Numbered from the stretch's first letter, positions 44,980-54,996 are shown. The stretch is DNA of 64,000 nucleotides from Symbiodinium natans (GCA_905221605.1 CAJNDS010002279.1:1090084-1154083); one strand, 5' to 3'. Numbers and translations are program-made. The notes: generated by a model not told the origin, from the sequence alone.

Positions 44980-46480
44980 ACGGCGTCTGTAACGCCTCTC
45001 TGTGAGAATGGCGGTGAGGTTGCCAAACGTCGAGCCTTTCGCTGTCTTTGGTGCAGACTTGTGCCACGAAGCAGCCCATCTCCTCCCGCTCTGGGAAAGT
45101 GGCGGATTGAGGTTGCTTGTCAGCGGACTTTTACTCCCGCGGGTACAGAGTTTCCCGGGGAGTCGAAGTTAAATCGCCTTCTCTTGGAGCGTTGCTCGCT
45201 CTTGCTGGAATTTGACGCAGGCCTTGCGGGGCCTGTTCAATGCCAAATGCCAGCCTTGTGTTCAAATGAAGCATCAACCTGCAATGTAGTTTAGAGCTTC
45301 TGACCGTCCTTGCAGACGCCCTTCGACTTTCCAAGCGAGGATCAAATTGCAACTCTAGAGCTTGGACTTGGGGACAAAAGCTGCTTGCGTGTCATCATTC
45401 GGAATGCTCAATGTGCTGGCCATGCCATTTTCGCCCCTTGACGTCAGAAACCTTGCAGCAGACGCAGGCGGCAGAGATTTCCCGGCGCATGCGCAGGTAC
45501 CAGGATCCGGTTGCTGCTGCGACTTAGGACGAGGCAGAGGATGCCAAGTGGCACATGTGACTTCTCTTGTGATCTTGCGATGGATGACCGATTGTTGAAG
45601 GAGTGGCAATACGGCTATGGGTTTGGTGGCACCGTTGATTGAGGTTCGTGGATTTCTCTGCGGATTGACGTTGATCAAATGTCTACATGATGGTGGTTTT
45701 GACTTTCTGGCATACATTCGCATTTTGCGATTTCCCTGCACAGCTTGGTGCGGCATGGAAGTGCTCTTGGATATCGACGACGTTGAGTACTGAGCGCGCG
45801 GGGAACCTAGTAGTTTGGTCGCTTCCGGTTTCTTTTGGTTGTTGCTGCTTGTTCGCTGGGTTGTTTGGTTGGTTTGGTCGGTGGTGGTGTTCGTCCTTCT
45901 TGTTCTTCTTGCTTCTCACGGCGATCCGTTTCACACCTAGTTGCGAGACCCACAAGAACGGCCTACTGTGCTACTGATGTAGTAAAGAGGCGCCCGCTTT
46001 AAAAAAAAGATGCCACAGTGGGCCAAGAACAGATCATGAATGCCTTTGTGGATTTCTGGGTTTGAGGGATGCTGAGGGAGTGACGTATTGCAGAGTAACT
46101 TTCTAGCTCATTTTCAAAAGCGGCTCTATGGGCCGGAAGAAATAAATGCCTTTGAGAGGTGGGGGGGGGGCCCCATCCACTCGTCGGCGATTTGTGTTTT
46201 CTTTCTCTTGCCCTGTCTCGCCTCAAAAGCGACCAGGAGCCTGTGTTTCACCCATAGCCGCACGTGCCTTCCTTCCTTTCATCCTGCACCTTGCACGGGC
46301 TTGCCGTGCTCCAGGGCTGTGTGTTGTTGCAAGCCAAGGCTCAGCACAGGAAAGGTTATAAGTTATATATATATATATATGTATGTATATATATACATAA
46401 TATACATATCAATGACAACTGGAGCTTGAACAGAGGGATCAAGGGGACAAGGCGCCACGAAGCCGATGGCCTAATGCGAA
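44980..46480. other. Unique interval with dispersed repeat ends
   Basis: No gene was recognised. 45905-45970 is related to 25060-25105 (CGTTTCA...TTGCGAGACC...CCTACTGTG), and 45978-46012 is dispersed end motif copy 4 (GTAGTAAAGAGGCGCCCGC). TA microsatellite near 46362-46410. Confidence 0.45.
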
Positions 46481-46589
46481 GCGATTGAGGCGAGACCGAA
46501 GCTTGAAAAGTCAGTTGACAGCACACAATGCAACTGTTGTAGCAGTAGCACGACGCAAGCAGACAGTAACGGAACTACAACGAAGCAAG

Positions 46590-46700
46590 CGTAGCAGAAG
46601 CTGTAAGAGGAGTCGGAGTCGTAGTTGTAGTTGTAGTCGCAGTCCTAGTCCTCGTCCTTTTCCTCGTCCTTTTCCTCGTCCTCGTCCTCCTCGTCGTCGA
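46590..46700. repeat. (GTAGTC/CGTCCT)n hexamer tract
   Basis: AGTCGTAGTTGTAGT passing into CCTCGTCCTTTTCCTCGTCC. The Arg/Ser-rich frame over it mimics an SR protein but is low-complexity only. Confidence 0.8.
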
Positions 46701-46852
46701 TGTCGGTTACTAATCTATAGTACTGCTGCTGCAAGCATTCCTACGAATATCATGGTGGGCTCTCTTGTGCTTGCGTCATTTTCACGACGACTACAACGAA
46801 TACTACCTCCATCACTCTCTTTAACGTGCATCCCAGGTCCCAGATGTTGAGT

Positions 46853-47490
46853 AGGGTTTAGGGTTTAGGGTTTAGGGTTTAGGGTTTAGGGTTTAGGGTT
46901 TAGGGTTTAGGGTTTAGGGTTTCGGGAGGCCCCAGTTCCAACTCCGCCCCTGCTGCTGAGTGTGTTTGGACACAGGTGAGGGCGACGTGCTGCTGCTCTT
47001 GTGACAGAGCTGCTTTTGCTCAGTTCAGCCTCGATGTGGACCAAACCTGGCAAGCTCAGAATGCACTGATTTGTTAAGCTCTCCTGAAATCTGGAGGCAT
47101 TTTGTAAGAACCAGAGAACGAGAATCTCGCGGTGGAAGATCATGTGGGATTCTACCCCACAGCTTTTGTTCATGAAGTGCGGAATGGCAGCTCTCTGAGC
47201 CTTCTGGAGTCCACATGCCATGGGTTTAGGGTTTAGGGTTTAGGGTATCTTCGTCTTCATCTTCATGTTCATCATCACCTTCATCGCCGTCATCAATAAC
47301 GTCACTGTGCTGTCGTCGCCATCACCAAGCCAGTGGCCGTCACCATGCCGACCATGAGGTCAGCACAGCCGTGTGGAATGGGTTTGGGTTTAGGGTTTAG
47401 GGTTTAGGGTTTAGGGTTTAGGGTTTAGGGTTTAGGGTCTAGGGTCTAGGGTCTAGGGTTACGGTTTAGGGTTTAGGGTTTAGGGTATCC
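46853..47490. repeat. TTTAGGG arrays around a 300-bp unique block
   Basis: Arrays at 46853-46922, 47221-47247 and 47385-47487, with TCTAGGG variants in the last. The block between the first two has no recognised gene. The arrays end just before the duplicated glycosyltransferase-like unit. Confidence 0.9.
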
Positions 47491-47563
47491 TTGCCGCTGC
47501 CGTTTGTGACCACGGGACCAGAGATACAGGCTAGTTGTCCAAGTGTCGTTGCTGTGCAGGAAG

Positions 47564-47929
47564 GTAAGTGCAAGACAACAGAAACCCAAGAACCACCAGC
47601 CAAAGAGCCACAACAATCATAAACAATATCATCATCATCATCATCAGCATCATCATCATCATCATCATCATCATCATACTGCTGAAAATATTGAATACAC
47701 ACATGTGTACTCATATCTATATCTATATATATATATATGCACATATATATATATGCATGCATGTAGGCATGTATCTTGAACATTTTACAGGTATATTATA
47801 AAGTTGCGTGCCAGTAGGAGATGTTAAATTAGTGTTGAGGCTTTTGGTGAGTTTGGCGATTTGGTGGGCCAATACACGCAGCCAAGCAGAGCTCAAGGTT
47901 TACTTACGTCATCTTGCGTCCCAGGCGTT
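47564..47929 (+). other. Putative 5' intron of gene copy 1
   Basis: GTAAGTGCAAG at the left and ACGTCCCAG/GCGTTCG at the right are both conserved in unit 2 (49781 and about 50067), while the sequence between them differs in microsatellite length. This fits an intron in the 5' untranslated region, or a trans-splice acceptor at the right AG. It holds an (ATC)n tract (47628-47676) and TA repeats (47700-47760). Confidence 0.4.
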
Positions 47930-47962
47930 CGAACGCGATTCGACCTCAAGTTATTAGTCTAC

Positions 47963-49114
47963 ATGTCCACGTTTATGCTGCTCGGGCATTGGCTCTGCAT
48001 CTGCGGAGCTGTGACCCTGCGCGGATCTGACCGGAGCAAAGACCCAAGTCTGCCCGTTGCCCACCAGAGCAACATCGAGGGTGTTCCCAGCATCCAGAAT
48101 GCGACAAGCCTGGACGAGAGCGGCTACATGTACAACAGCAGCGAGCTTTCCATTCTGATCCCGGAGACGAGGCCTTTGGTGACATTACCACTTGTGGTGC
48201 TGCAGGCACATACACACTTCCCCGAGCTTCGAATACAGCTCATGTACGGCCATGACAACAAGGAGTACGTCCACTCGCAGAAAACGCTTGTGGAACTCCA
48301 GCAGAAAGGTGCAGTTTTTCTCACACCCATGCCGGGAGAAGCGTACGATATCAACCGGCTGCCTGACTGGGTACACCGCCAGCGAGCATACTCGAAGGCA
48401 CTCACGTCACCAGAGTTTTGGAAGCTAATCACCACCCCCAAAGTCTTGCTGGCACAGACAGACACGTGGATGTGCAATGGGGCACACAAGCACCTCAAAG
48501 ACTTCCTTCAGTACGATTATGTCGGGGCTCCGTGGACGAGTAACATGACTCGTTGCCCCAAGAAGTGGGTGGGCAACGGTGGTTTCAGCCTCCGCGATCG
48601 CGAAGCGATGCTGAGGGTTACTCAGTCCTTCCGCCCGGAGCCCGACGATTTGGCTGAGGATCTTTTTTTCTGCAGTCATATGCAAGACTCCGAGAAGCTT
48701 CCGTCTCATGAAGTGGCAAAACACTTCTCCAGGGAGGGATTCTATGAAGAGGAGAGTTCGTCAAACCCTACCATGCCGAATGTGGGCGTCCACAACCTGC
48801 GGTTGACTCCGGATGATATCCGGAAATTCTTCGAGGGCCAGTGCCCTGGCGTGAGTCTCGTGTGCCAGAACCTGCACCCTGCGCAGGCAGAGCTTGACAA
48901 CAGCGAAGGGTCCCTTGAGTCCCTTGGCGAGGACCTGGTCCAGAAATGGAAGCAGGAGTTCTTCCCGCAGACAGTTGCCTTGCTACAAGACAGCAACAGC
49001 CGCATCATGGACTCTGTTAGCCTGACACTGATGGCCAAGATCTTCTCAGCTGAGCCCCTACGCGATCCATCCGTGGTCGACTTCCTTCGTGAAACAGAGG
49101 AGGCATTGCAGTGA
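47963..49114 (+). CDS. DUF5672 glycosyltransferase-like protein, copy 1
   Basis: 383 residues from ATG at 47963; the frame opens upstream, but this start gives a clear signal anchor (FMLLGHWLCICGAVTL) and is conserved in copy 2. Diagnostic DUF5672 features are LLAQTDTWMCN, FLQYDYVGAPW, WVGNGGFSLRDREAML and an EDLFFC segment. Bacterial and algal members are thought to be Golgi- or envelope-type sugar transferases; the TDT motif may serve as the metal-binding acidic motif (inference). A Gln/Glu-rich helical tail follows. It probably acts in the secretory pathway. Confidence 0.85.
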   Translation: MSTFMLLGHWLCICGAVTLRGSDRSKDPSLPVAHQSNIEGVPSIQNATSLDESGYMYNSSELSILIPETRPLVTLPLVVLQAHTHFPELRIQLMYGHDNKEYVHSQKTLVELQQKGAVFLTPMPGEAYDINRLPDWVHRQRAYSKALTSPEFWKLITTPKVLLAQTDTWMCNGAHKHLKDFLQYDYVGAPWTSNMTRCPKKWVGNGGFSLRDREAMLRVTQSFRPEPDDLAEDLFFCSHMQDSEKLPSHEVAKHFSREGFYEEESSSNPTMPNVGVHNLRLTPDDIRKFFEGQCPGVSLVCQNLHPAQAELDNSEGSLESLGEDLVQKWKQEFFPQTVALLQDSNSRIMDSVSLTLMAKIFSAEPLRDPSVVDFLRETEEALQ

Positions 49115-49283
49115 GCCGCAGTCGTTTGAGAAAGACTACTTGAGGTACTAGACCCCTCGTCCAGTGGTTCAAGAACTGTTGATTCGTTGCTCTGGTTCTA
49201 TCAGCTTTGCTATCGGTGGATGCGCGATACTGCTACCATCAAGTGCTCGGCCCGCAGGCCTGCAGAACCCCACTCTTGAGGTC

Positions 49284-49734
49284 TTTTTGGAACATCTGTG
49301 TCCTCATAAGCCGAAAGGTATGCTAACAGGAATCCCAGCTCTAATGGGTTGAAGCATCGCTTCCGTGTCTCATCATTCATGGAACTCCAAATGCTTTCCG
49401 AACTGGGGCCGGGGCATGCAGCGGTGCAAGCAGTCCCACAAGTGGTGGCCAGTGCTGCAACGGATGAACCGATCATGGGAATTCGAAGGAGACAGACAGG
49501 TCTATCGTGCGAACCTAGCCGGTGGGTTAACAGCTGCTGTTCAATGCTGCTGCCCTGTTGGCTAGTATCCTTCTGCCAACAACTTTCATATGTGGCTCCT
49601 TGGGCAGGGAAGGGCTTGTTGTTGCTGCCGATTTTGAAGCAGCTCCCATTTCGGATCAGTCTTGGGTTGCGGGTTTTGGGAACAGCTCACAAGCTCAGTG
49701 CACACCCGAAGGTTCAGCAGAGGTCCCAATATGT
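49284..49734. other. Spacer between duplicated units
   Basis: Not shared by unit 2. A frame of about 150 codons crosses it (49349-49810, +) with no recognisable domain. Confidence 0.5.
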
Positions 49735-51522
49735 AGATATACAGGCTAGTTGTCCAATTGTCGTTGCTGTGCGGCAAGGTAAGTGCAAGACAATAGAAAC
49801 CCAAGAATAACCGGCCAAAAAATCACAACAATCATAATTCAATACACACATATGTACATATATATATATACATATACATATACATATATATATATATGCA
49901 TGGTAGGCATGTATATTGAATGTATGTACAGATAGATTATTAAGTTGCGTGCCAGTAGGAGATGCTAAATTAGTATTGAGGCATTTTTGTGAGTTTGGTG
50001 ATTTGGTGGTCCAATACACGCAGCCAAGCAGGGCTCAAGGTTCACTTACGTTATCTTACGTCCCAGGCGTTCGAACACGAGATTCGACCTCAAGTTATTA
50101 GTCTACATGTCCATGTTTATGTTGCTCGGGCATTGGCTCTGCATCTGCGGAGCTGTGACCCTGCGCGGATCTGACCGGAGCAAAGACCCAAGTCTGCCCG
50201 TTGCCCACCAGAGCAACATCGAGGGTGTTCCCAGCATCCAGAATGCGACAAGCTTGGACGAGAGCGGCTACATGTACAACAGCAGCGAGCTTTCCATTCT
50301 GATCCCGGAGACGAGGCCTTCGGTGACGTTACCAGTTGTGGTGTTGCAGGCACATACGCACTTCCCCGAGCTTCGAATACAGCTCATGTACGGCCGTGAC
50401 AACAAGGAATACGTCCACTCGCAGAAAACGCTTGTGGAACTCCAGCAGAAAGGTGTTGTCTTTCTCACACCCATGCCGAAAGAAGCGTATGATATCAACT
50501 GGCTGCATGACTGGGAACACCGCCAGCGAGCATACTCGAAGGCACTCACGTCACCAGAGTTTTGGAAGCTAATCACCACCCCCAAAGTCTTGCTGGCACA
50601 GACAGACACGTGGATGTGCAATGGGGCACACAAGCACCTCAAAGACTTCCTTCAGTACGATTATGTCGGGGCTCCGTGGACGAGTAACATGACTCGTTGC
50701 CCCAAGAAGTGGGTGGGCAACGGTGGTTTCAGCCTCCGCGATCGCGAAGCGATGCTGAGGGTTACTCAGTCCTTCCGCCCGGAGCCCGACTACTTGGCTG
50801 AGGATCTGTTCTTCTGCAGTCACATGCAAGACTCCGAGAAGCTGCCGTCTCATGAAGTGGCCAAACACTTCTCCAGGGAGGGACTCTATGAAGAGGAGCG
50901 TTCGTCAAGCCCCACCATGCCGAATGTGGGCGTCCACAACCTGGGGTTGACTCCGGATGATATCCGGAGGTTCTTCGAGGGCCAGTGCCCTGGCGTGAGT
51001 CTCGCGTGCCATGGCGTGCAACCTGCGCAGAACAGCGTGCACCCCCAAGAGGAAGCCCTTGACAACAGCGAAGGGTCCCTTGAGTCCCTTGGCGAGGACC
51101 TGGTCCAGAAATGGAAGCAGGAGTTCTTCCCGCAGACAGTTGCCTTGCTACAAGACAGCAACAGCCGCATCATGGACTCTGTTAGCCTGACACTGATGGC
51201 CAAGATCTTCTCAGCTGAGCCCCTGCGCGATCCATCCGTGGTCGACTTCCTTCGTGAAACAGAGGAGGCATTGCAGTGAGCCGCAGCGAGCTGGTGAATC
51301 CGAGCCACACGTGCTGCCGGTTTGCCGCTGCTAGCTCAGACGCAGCAGACTTGGGTCACTTGCCTTTGAGAAAGACTACTTGAAGTATTCGACCCCTCGT
51401 TCAGTGGTTCAAGAACTGTTGATTCGTTGCTCTAGTTTTACCAGCTTTGCTATCGGTGGATGCGCGATACTGCTACCATCAGGTGTTCGGCCTGCAGGCC
51501 TGCAGAACCCCACTCCTGAGGT
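49735..51522 (+). repeat. Tandem duplication, unit 2
   Basis: Homologous to 47522-49283, with conserved putative splice sites and a TA-rich microsatellite (49853-49900) in place of the (ATC)n tract. It contains about 75 bp after the stop codon that unit 1 lacks. Confidence 0.9.
50107..51279 (+). CDS. DUF5672 glycosyltransferase-like protein, copy 2
   Basis: 390 residues, nearly identical to copy 1 over the core. All signature segments are kept (QTDTWMCN, YDYVGAPW, VGNGGFSLRDR, EDLFFC). Differences cluster in surface-like positions and in the linker before the C-terminal tail, where copy 2 has an expanded HGVQPAQNSVHPQEEA segment. Same signal anchor at the N-terminus. Both copies look intact. 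Confidence 0.85.
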   Translation: MSMFMLLGHWLCICGAVTLRGSDRSKDPSLPVAHQSNIEGVPSIQNATSLDESGYMYNSSELSILIPETRPSVTLPVVVLQAHTHFPELRIQLMYGRDNKEYVHSQKTLVELQQKGVVFLTPMPKEAYDINWLHDWEHRQRAYSKALTSPEFWKLITTPKVLLAQTDTWMCNGAHKHLKDFLQYDYVGAPWTSNMTRCPKKWVGNGGFSLRDREAMLRVTQSFRPEPDYLAEDLFFCSHMQDSEKLPSHEVAKHFSREGLYEEERSSSPTMPNVGVHNLGLTPDDIRRFFEGQCPGVSLACHGVQPAQNSVHPQEEALDNSEGSLESLGEDLVQKWKQEFFPQTVALLQDSNSRIMDSVSLTLMAKIFSAEPLRDPSVVDFLRETEEALQ

Positions 51523-52256
51523 TTACAGGTGACCAGGTGAGACTTGTGCAGTTCCGTCCTCAGGGGGAAGATCTGTGCAATACGTTCAATACGTTTGTAC
51601 CGTGCTTGCCGCGCCTTGGGTTTTTTTCTGCACACCCCCTCCCTTGCCTTAAGATGCACGAGATTCCTTCTATGCGCAAAGACTGCATGTAAGTATAGTA
51701 CCAATAACCAGGATTTGTCTCCCACAAGGGGTTCACTCAAGCTCAGATGAATTGTTAAGCCTCACATGTGATTGACAGTGGTGTCATTGCATAGTGAGCA
51801 TCCTCCCAAGGTACAGGCCAATGGCCCTTTCATTCGGAACAGGATGTTTGCAAAGATGCATGCCGCCCAAAGCGCTTTACAGTAGATCTACAGAGCAGCG
51901 CAGCACCCACAATCACCTTCTTCATGTTCTCGATGTTCGTGTGGAACCGAGTTCAGGTTGTAGACGGTTTCGTATGTAGCGGTCCCGGTGCAGGTGCTGT
52001 TCCGGTGACAGTGGGATGGAGAGCAGTGTGAACTCAGCAAATCCAACCATGATGTTCTAATCTACCAGGTAGACGGCTTCCAGCTGTTGCCGTTGTGGTT
52101 TAAGCATGATGTGGAATTGACGGTCTCGTCGGTTCGATTCAGGACCCCCTCCTTCCCATGTACCATGCTAGTGCTAGTCTGTTACGCGGTTAAACCCTAA
52201 ACTTGAAAAGCCCTAAAACCCTAAACCCTAAACCCTGAAGCCCTTCATAATGTGAC
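51523..52256. other. Unique interval, no gene recognised
   Basis: Short frames only. Telomere units appear at 52190-52240. Confidence 0.4.
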
Positions 52257-52433
52257 ATGAAGACGTTGCGACATGGAGGCAGCTCACAATTTGGCCTGCC
52301 ATCCAGAAGTGTTGGCAAACAGGACCGTATCCAGAGAGCTGGTTGCTCTCAGTGCAAGATGCCTGGTGACATCGTTAAGTGGCCGGCTGGCAGCGAGGGT
52401 GGGACGAAGATGCGTGGATGCGTGGGATGGAAT
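52257..52433 (+). CDS. Cys-rich exon before introner copy A
   Basis: ATG at 52257. About 59 residues with a Cys pattern (AGCSQCKMPGD...RGCVGWN). Reading continues across the element at 52434-52541 to VCRCHEGFERCAAG, giving a C-x-C-x2-GF arrangement reminiscent of EGF-like or Cys-rich repeats. It could be the 5' part of the downstream split gene or an independent gene; not resolved. Confidence 0.4.
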
Positions 52434-52541
52434 GTTCCTTACTTAGCCAATAGTTGAACTTTAAACCTTTTTGGGTTTCCTTACTTACTATGAGAAATAC
52501 AGTTGAGCCCTTTTTTGCCCCCCTTGGCTATTGGAGAAGTA
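52434..52541 (+). mobile_element. Introner-type MITE, copy A, as a GT-AG intron
   Basis: 108 bp. Inverted ends are CCTTACTTAGCCAATAG (52437-52453) and the complement of CCTTACTTCTCCAATAG (52528-52544). The intron would run GTTCCTT...AGTAAG, with GTT duplicated at both borders (52434-52436, 52542-52544). Removing it joins AAT to GTT TGC CGC and keeps the Cys-rich frame open. The same element family forms the intron at 62589-62761. Confidence 0.7.
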
Positions 52542-52620
52542 AGGTTTGCCGCTGCCATGAAGGTTTCGAGCGTTGCGCTGCCGGAGCGGCGAAGTCTTTG
52601 CCGCCGGAGGCTCTGCCTCC
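52542..52620 (+). CDS. Cys-rich exon after introner copy A
   Basis: Encodes VCRCHEGFERCAAGAAKSLP and ends at a strong donor (CC/GTGAGT at 52621). The following intron contains CCCTAAG and CCCTAAA units. Confidence 0.4.
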
Positions 52621-52831
52621 GTGAGTGCGGATGGCCCCAGAACGCAGAGCGAGCAGCGCGAGCTGATCAGGCACCCTAAGCCCCAGACCCTAAATCCGGT
52701 AGCCCAAAAACCCTGAAAGCCGAACTCTAACCCTACACCCGGTGACCCTAAGCCCTAAGCCCAAAGCCCTAAACCCTAAACCCTAACCCTAAACCCTAAA
52801 CCCTAAACCCTGAACACTAAACACTAAGGCA

Positions 52832-52952
52832 GATTGGTTCGTGGCATGTGTTCCGCTGAGCTGCCTGGGCCACGATGCTGATCTACGCAACCTCCTTTGG
52901 TCAGTGTATGGGTTGCGCTTCGCGGAGAGAGCAGACCGCAGCCAGGCAGCGA
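52832..52952 (+). CDS. Split glycosyltransferase candidate, upstream exon
   Basis: A protein-like frame (DWFVACVPLSCLGHDADLR and NLLWSVYGLRFAERADR) between a CCCTAAA array on the left and TTTAGGG on the right. Assignment to the same gene as the exons below rests on proximity and strand; phase to its neighbours is not established. Confidence 0.35.
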
Positions 52953-53496
52953 GGGTTTAGAGTTTAGGGTTTAGGGATAGGGGTTTGGGTTTTTTAGGGT
53001 TTAGGGTTGAGGGTCCAGCATATCAAGTCCAAGCATTCACCAGTTTAGCGGCTCTTCAGGCGCCCAGCACCCACCTACCCAGAGAATACCATACCGCCAA
53101 GAGATGAGTAAGCTTCACATACAACCGACCCTTGCCCAATCCTTTTTATGACCCTTGCCACGTCTTTTAGTGACCTTGCCAAATGTTTAATTGGTTCAAT
53201 TTATGACCTTGCATCAGGGTTCATTCACACTTATGATTTGTAGTTTAAGTTACATGCATGACAGAAAGGTTTAGGGTTTTAGGTCACATGCCGGTACAAT
53301 CTCAAGCCTGGCAGCTGTTCGCCAGCTGCCCACTTGCCCACCTGCCCACCTGGCCGCCTGCACTTTTTCAATATCTTCGATGCACCCCTCGGACATTTAG
53401 AATAAACGCCCTGCGCCGGGCCTTGCAGTTCCCTTGCATCGTTCGGCTATGAAGCCCTCCCCCAACCAGCTTCTGTTGCTCCACATCAGCTATGCT

Positions 53497-53650
53497 TACT
53501 TGGAGGGTCGTGGTACTTAGCAATTTATTATAACTGTACCTATAGCATCCTATTAGTGTACTTCTAGCCATATTAGGGCACTTAAGGGGCTTATAAGTGG
53601 GTTATAAGTACAGGTATAATTAGTTACTATATACCACGAACCTCGAAGTA
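53497..53650. mobile_element. Foldback MITE, uninterrupted copy
   Basis: 154 bp. The first and last about 50 bp are imperfect inverted repeats (left TACTTGGAGGGTCGTGGTAC, right ATACCACGAACCTCGAAGTA), with TA at both ends as the likely target duplication. It serves as the uninterrupted reference for the copy at 4631-4828. It lies in the intron just upstream of the exon at 53680. Confidence 0.85.
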
Positions 53651-53679
53651 TAAGGTGTGTTGTCGCGTCCCCTTGCCAG

Positions 53680-53794
53680 GCCTCGGCTCAACCACAGGCA
53701 GACGTCGACCTCCGCATCGTTCGGCTCTTTGGCTTCCGGGCGCCTGCGCCGTATCCCCTGGAGCGTCTTGATCCGGATCTGCTGGAGGAGAAGA
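53680..53794 (+). CDS. Split glycosyltransferase candidate, exon
   Basis: Acceptor CCCCTTGCCAG. Encodes ASAQPQADVDLRIVRLFGF then RAPAPYPLERLDPDLLEEK. It ends one base into a codon, and the exon at 54059 starts two bases into a codon, so joining restores frame (EEK-R-SAPDPE). This gives a GA donor (GAATAG) and a GGGCAG acceptor formed in telomere-like sequence. Function of this N-terminal part is unknown. Confidence 0.5.
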
Positions 53795-53802
53795 GAATAG
53801 GG

Positions 53803-54010
53803 ACCCTAAGCCCTAAGCCCTAAGCCCTAAGCCCTAAGCCCTAAGCCCTAAGCCCTAAGCCCTAAGCCCTAAGCCCTAAGCCCTAAGCCCGAGGCCCTAA
53901 GCCCGAAGCCCGAAGCCCCAAGCCCCAAGCCCTAAGCCCTAAGCCCTAAGCCCTAAGCCCTAAACCCTAAGCCCTAAGCCCTAAGCCCTAAACCCTAAAC
54001 CCAAAGCCCT
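53803..54010. repeat. GCCCTAA variant array bracketed by 14-bp direct repeats
   Basis: About 29 units of CCCTAAGC, mostly homogeneous and distinct from CCCTAAA. TGGAGGAGAAGAGA occurs directly before (53783-53796) and directly after (54013-54026), as expected if the array was inserted with duplication of exonic target sequence. The whole lies within the inferred intron 53795-54058. Confidence 0.85.
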
Positions 54011-54058
54011 GTTGGAGGAGAAGAGATGAGGGTTTAGGGAGTTTGGTGTTTAGGGCAG

Positions 54059-54133
54059 GGAGTGCCCCTGATCCTGAAGTGTTCACAGGTCTGCGCGTTC
54101 ATCTGTTCAACATGATGCAGTATGGAACTGCAT
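54059..54133 (+). CDS. Split glycosyltransferase candidate, exon
   Basis: Encodes SAPDPEVFTGLRVHLFNMMQ followed by YGTA, flanked on both sides by TTTAGGG sequence. Its frame matches the preceding exon. The 3' boundary is uncertain. Confidence 0.5.
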
Positions 54134-54139
54134 TAAGGG

Positions 54140-54356
54140 TTTAAGGGTTTAGGGTTTAGGGTATCCCTTAGTCTTGTTTCTCTATATAACCCCTACATGT
54201 GCCTTATATAGTCCCTCCTAAACCCCAAGTAGCCCCTAAAATTACCCGCAAGTAACCCCTGAGGTCCCTTATAAGGGTCCCTCCTGTGGTCCCTCAACTG
54301 CACGTAGATTCACGCATATCGTGTCTATGGGCTTTTGTGAGGACGCGGGACGGCAG
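54140..54356. other. Intron-like spacer
   Basis: Short telomere units followed by AT-richer sequence with repeated CCCCTA/CCCTTATA words. Ends at acceptor GACGGCAG. Confidence 0.4.
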
Positions 54357-54552
54357 GGCCCCTACGACTTGGTGACGGTGACCGATTCTCCGAAACGGGC
54401 GTACGCTTTGACCTCGTCCGTTCAGTGGCCCGTGCGCCTGCGTGTGCTACAGCCACCGGCAGCTCAGCGCCCGTGGAAGTTTAAGTACTTCGATGCCGAG
54501 CGCTACATGCTGCAGCTTGGGCTTGGACTCGGAAACGAAGACCCCAAGACCT
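54357..54552 (+). CDS. Split glycosyltransferase candidate, exon with first beta strand
   Basis: Begins GPYDLVTVTDSPKRAYALTS and continues with RLRVLQP and a WKFKYFDAERYM segment. This matches the layout of the N-terminal Rossmann-like part of PLOD-type glycosyltransferase domains (hydrophobic strand, Ser-containing helix, L-x-V-L, then KxxxxxxY). The 3' end is either GT at 54553 or a GA donor five bases earlier; the latter keeps frame with the next exon. Confidence 0.55.
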
Positions 54553-54649
54553 GTACACTGTAGACCCTCCTTCCAGAACCAAGCATGAAGCCGTCCTGCC
54601 ACCATTTTCACCTTCAGCCATGCCGGTAAACCTTGACCTAGACTGGGGT

Positions 54650-54690
54650 TTAGGGTTTAGGGTTTAGGGTTTAGGGTTTAGGGTTTAGGG
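54650..54690. repeat. TTTAGGG array within an intron
   Basis: About six units ending GGGCAGCGCAG, so the array abuts the acceptor of the next exon. Confidence 0.9.
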
Positions 54691-54693
54691 CAG

Positions 54694-54828
54694 CGCAGGT
54701 CCTACGTGACCCATCTCCGCAAGCGCGGCCACGGCGGGCGTTTGGTTGTGTTTGTTGATGCCTTTGATGTCGCGGCCTTTCCGTGCCATCGCAACCTGAG
54801 CAAGGCTCCTTGGGCCCTCAACCACCCT
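54694..54828 (+). CDS. Split glycosyltransferase candidate, exon with DxD-like motif
   Basis: Encodes RKRGHGGRLVVFVDAFDVAAF and FPCHRNL. The hydrophobic strand followed by D-A-F-D corresponds to the TDxYD/DxD-type metal-binding motif of PLOD and GT25-like transferases, which position UDP-sugar and Mn2+. It ends exactly at donor GTAAAA (54829). The 168-nt or 183-nt intron that follows is built of CCCTTAAAAG words. Confidence 0.6.
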
Positions 54829-54996
54829 GTAAAAAACCCATAAAGCCCATAAACCCTTAAAAGCCCATACAAACCCTTAACAGCCCTTAAAGCCCTTAAA
54901 AACCCTTAAAAAGCCCTTAAAAGCCCTCAAAAAAACCCTTAAGAACCCTGAAAGCCCCTTAGAAACCCTTAGGCCCAAGGGACCCTGTCATGCCAG

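Larger units (their letters stand above)
47522..49283 (+). repeat. Tandem duplication, unit 1
   Basis: From ACAGGCTAGTTGTCC through the gene to CAGAACCCCACTC(T/C)TGAGGT. Unit 2 (49735-51522) is homologous throughout. Relative to unit 2, unit 1 lacks about 75 bp just after the stop codon. Tandem gene copies are a well-known feature of dinoflagellate genomes. Confidence 0.9.

Noticed and set aside
46485-46850. SR-type splicing factor
   Set aside because: The Arg/Ser run is a hexanucleotide microsatellite; no RNA-recognition motif is present.
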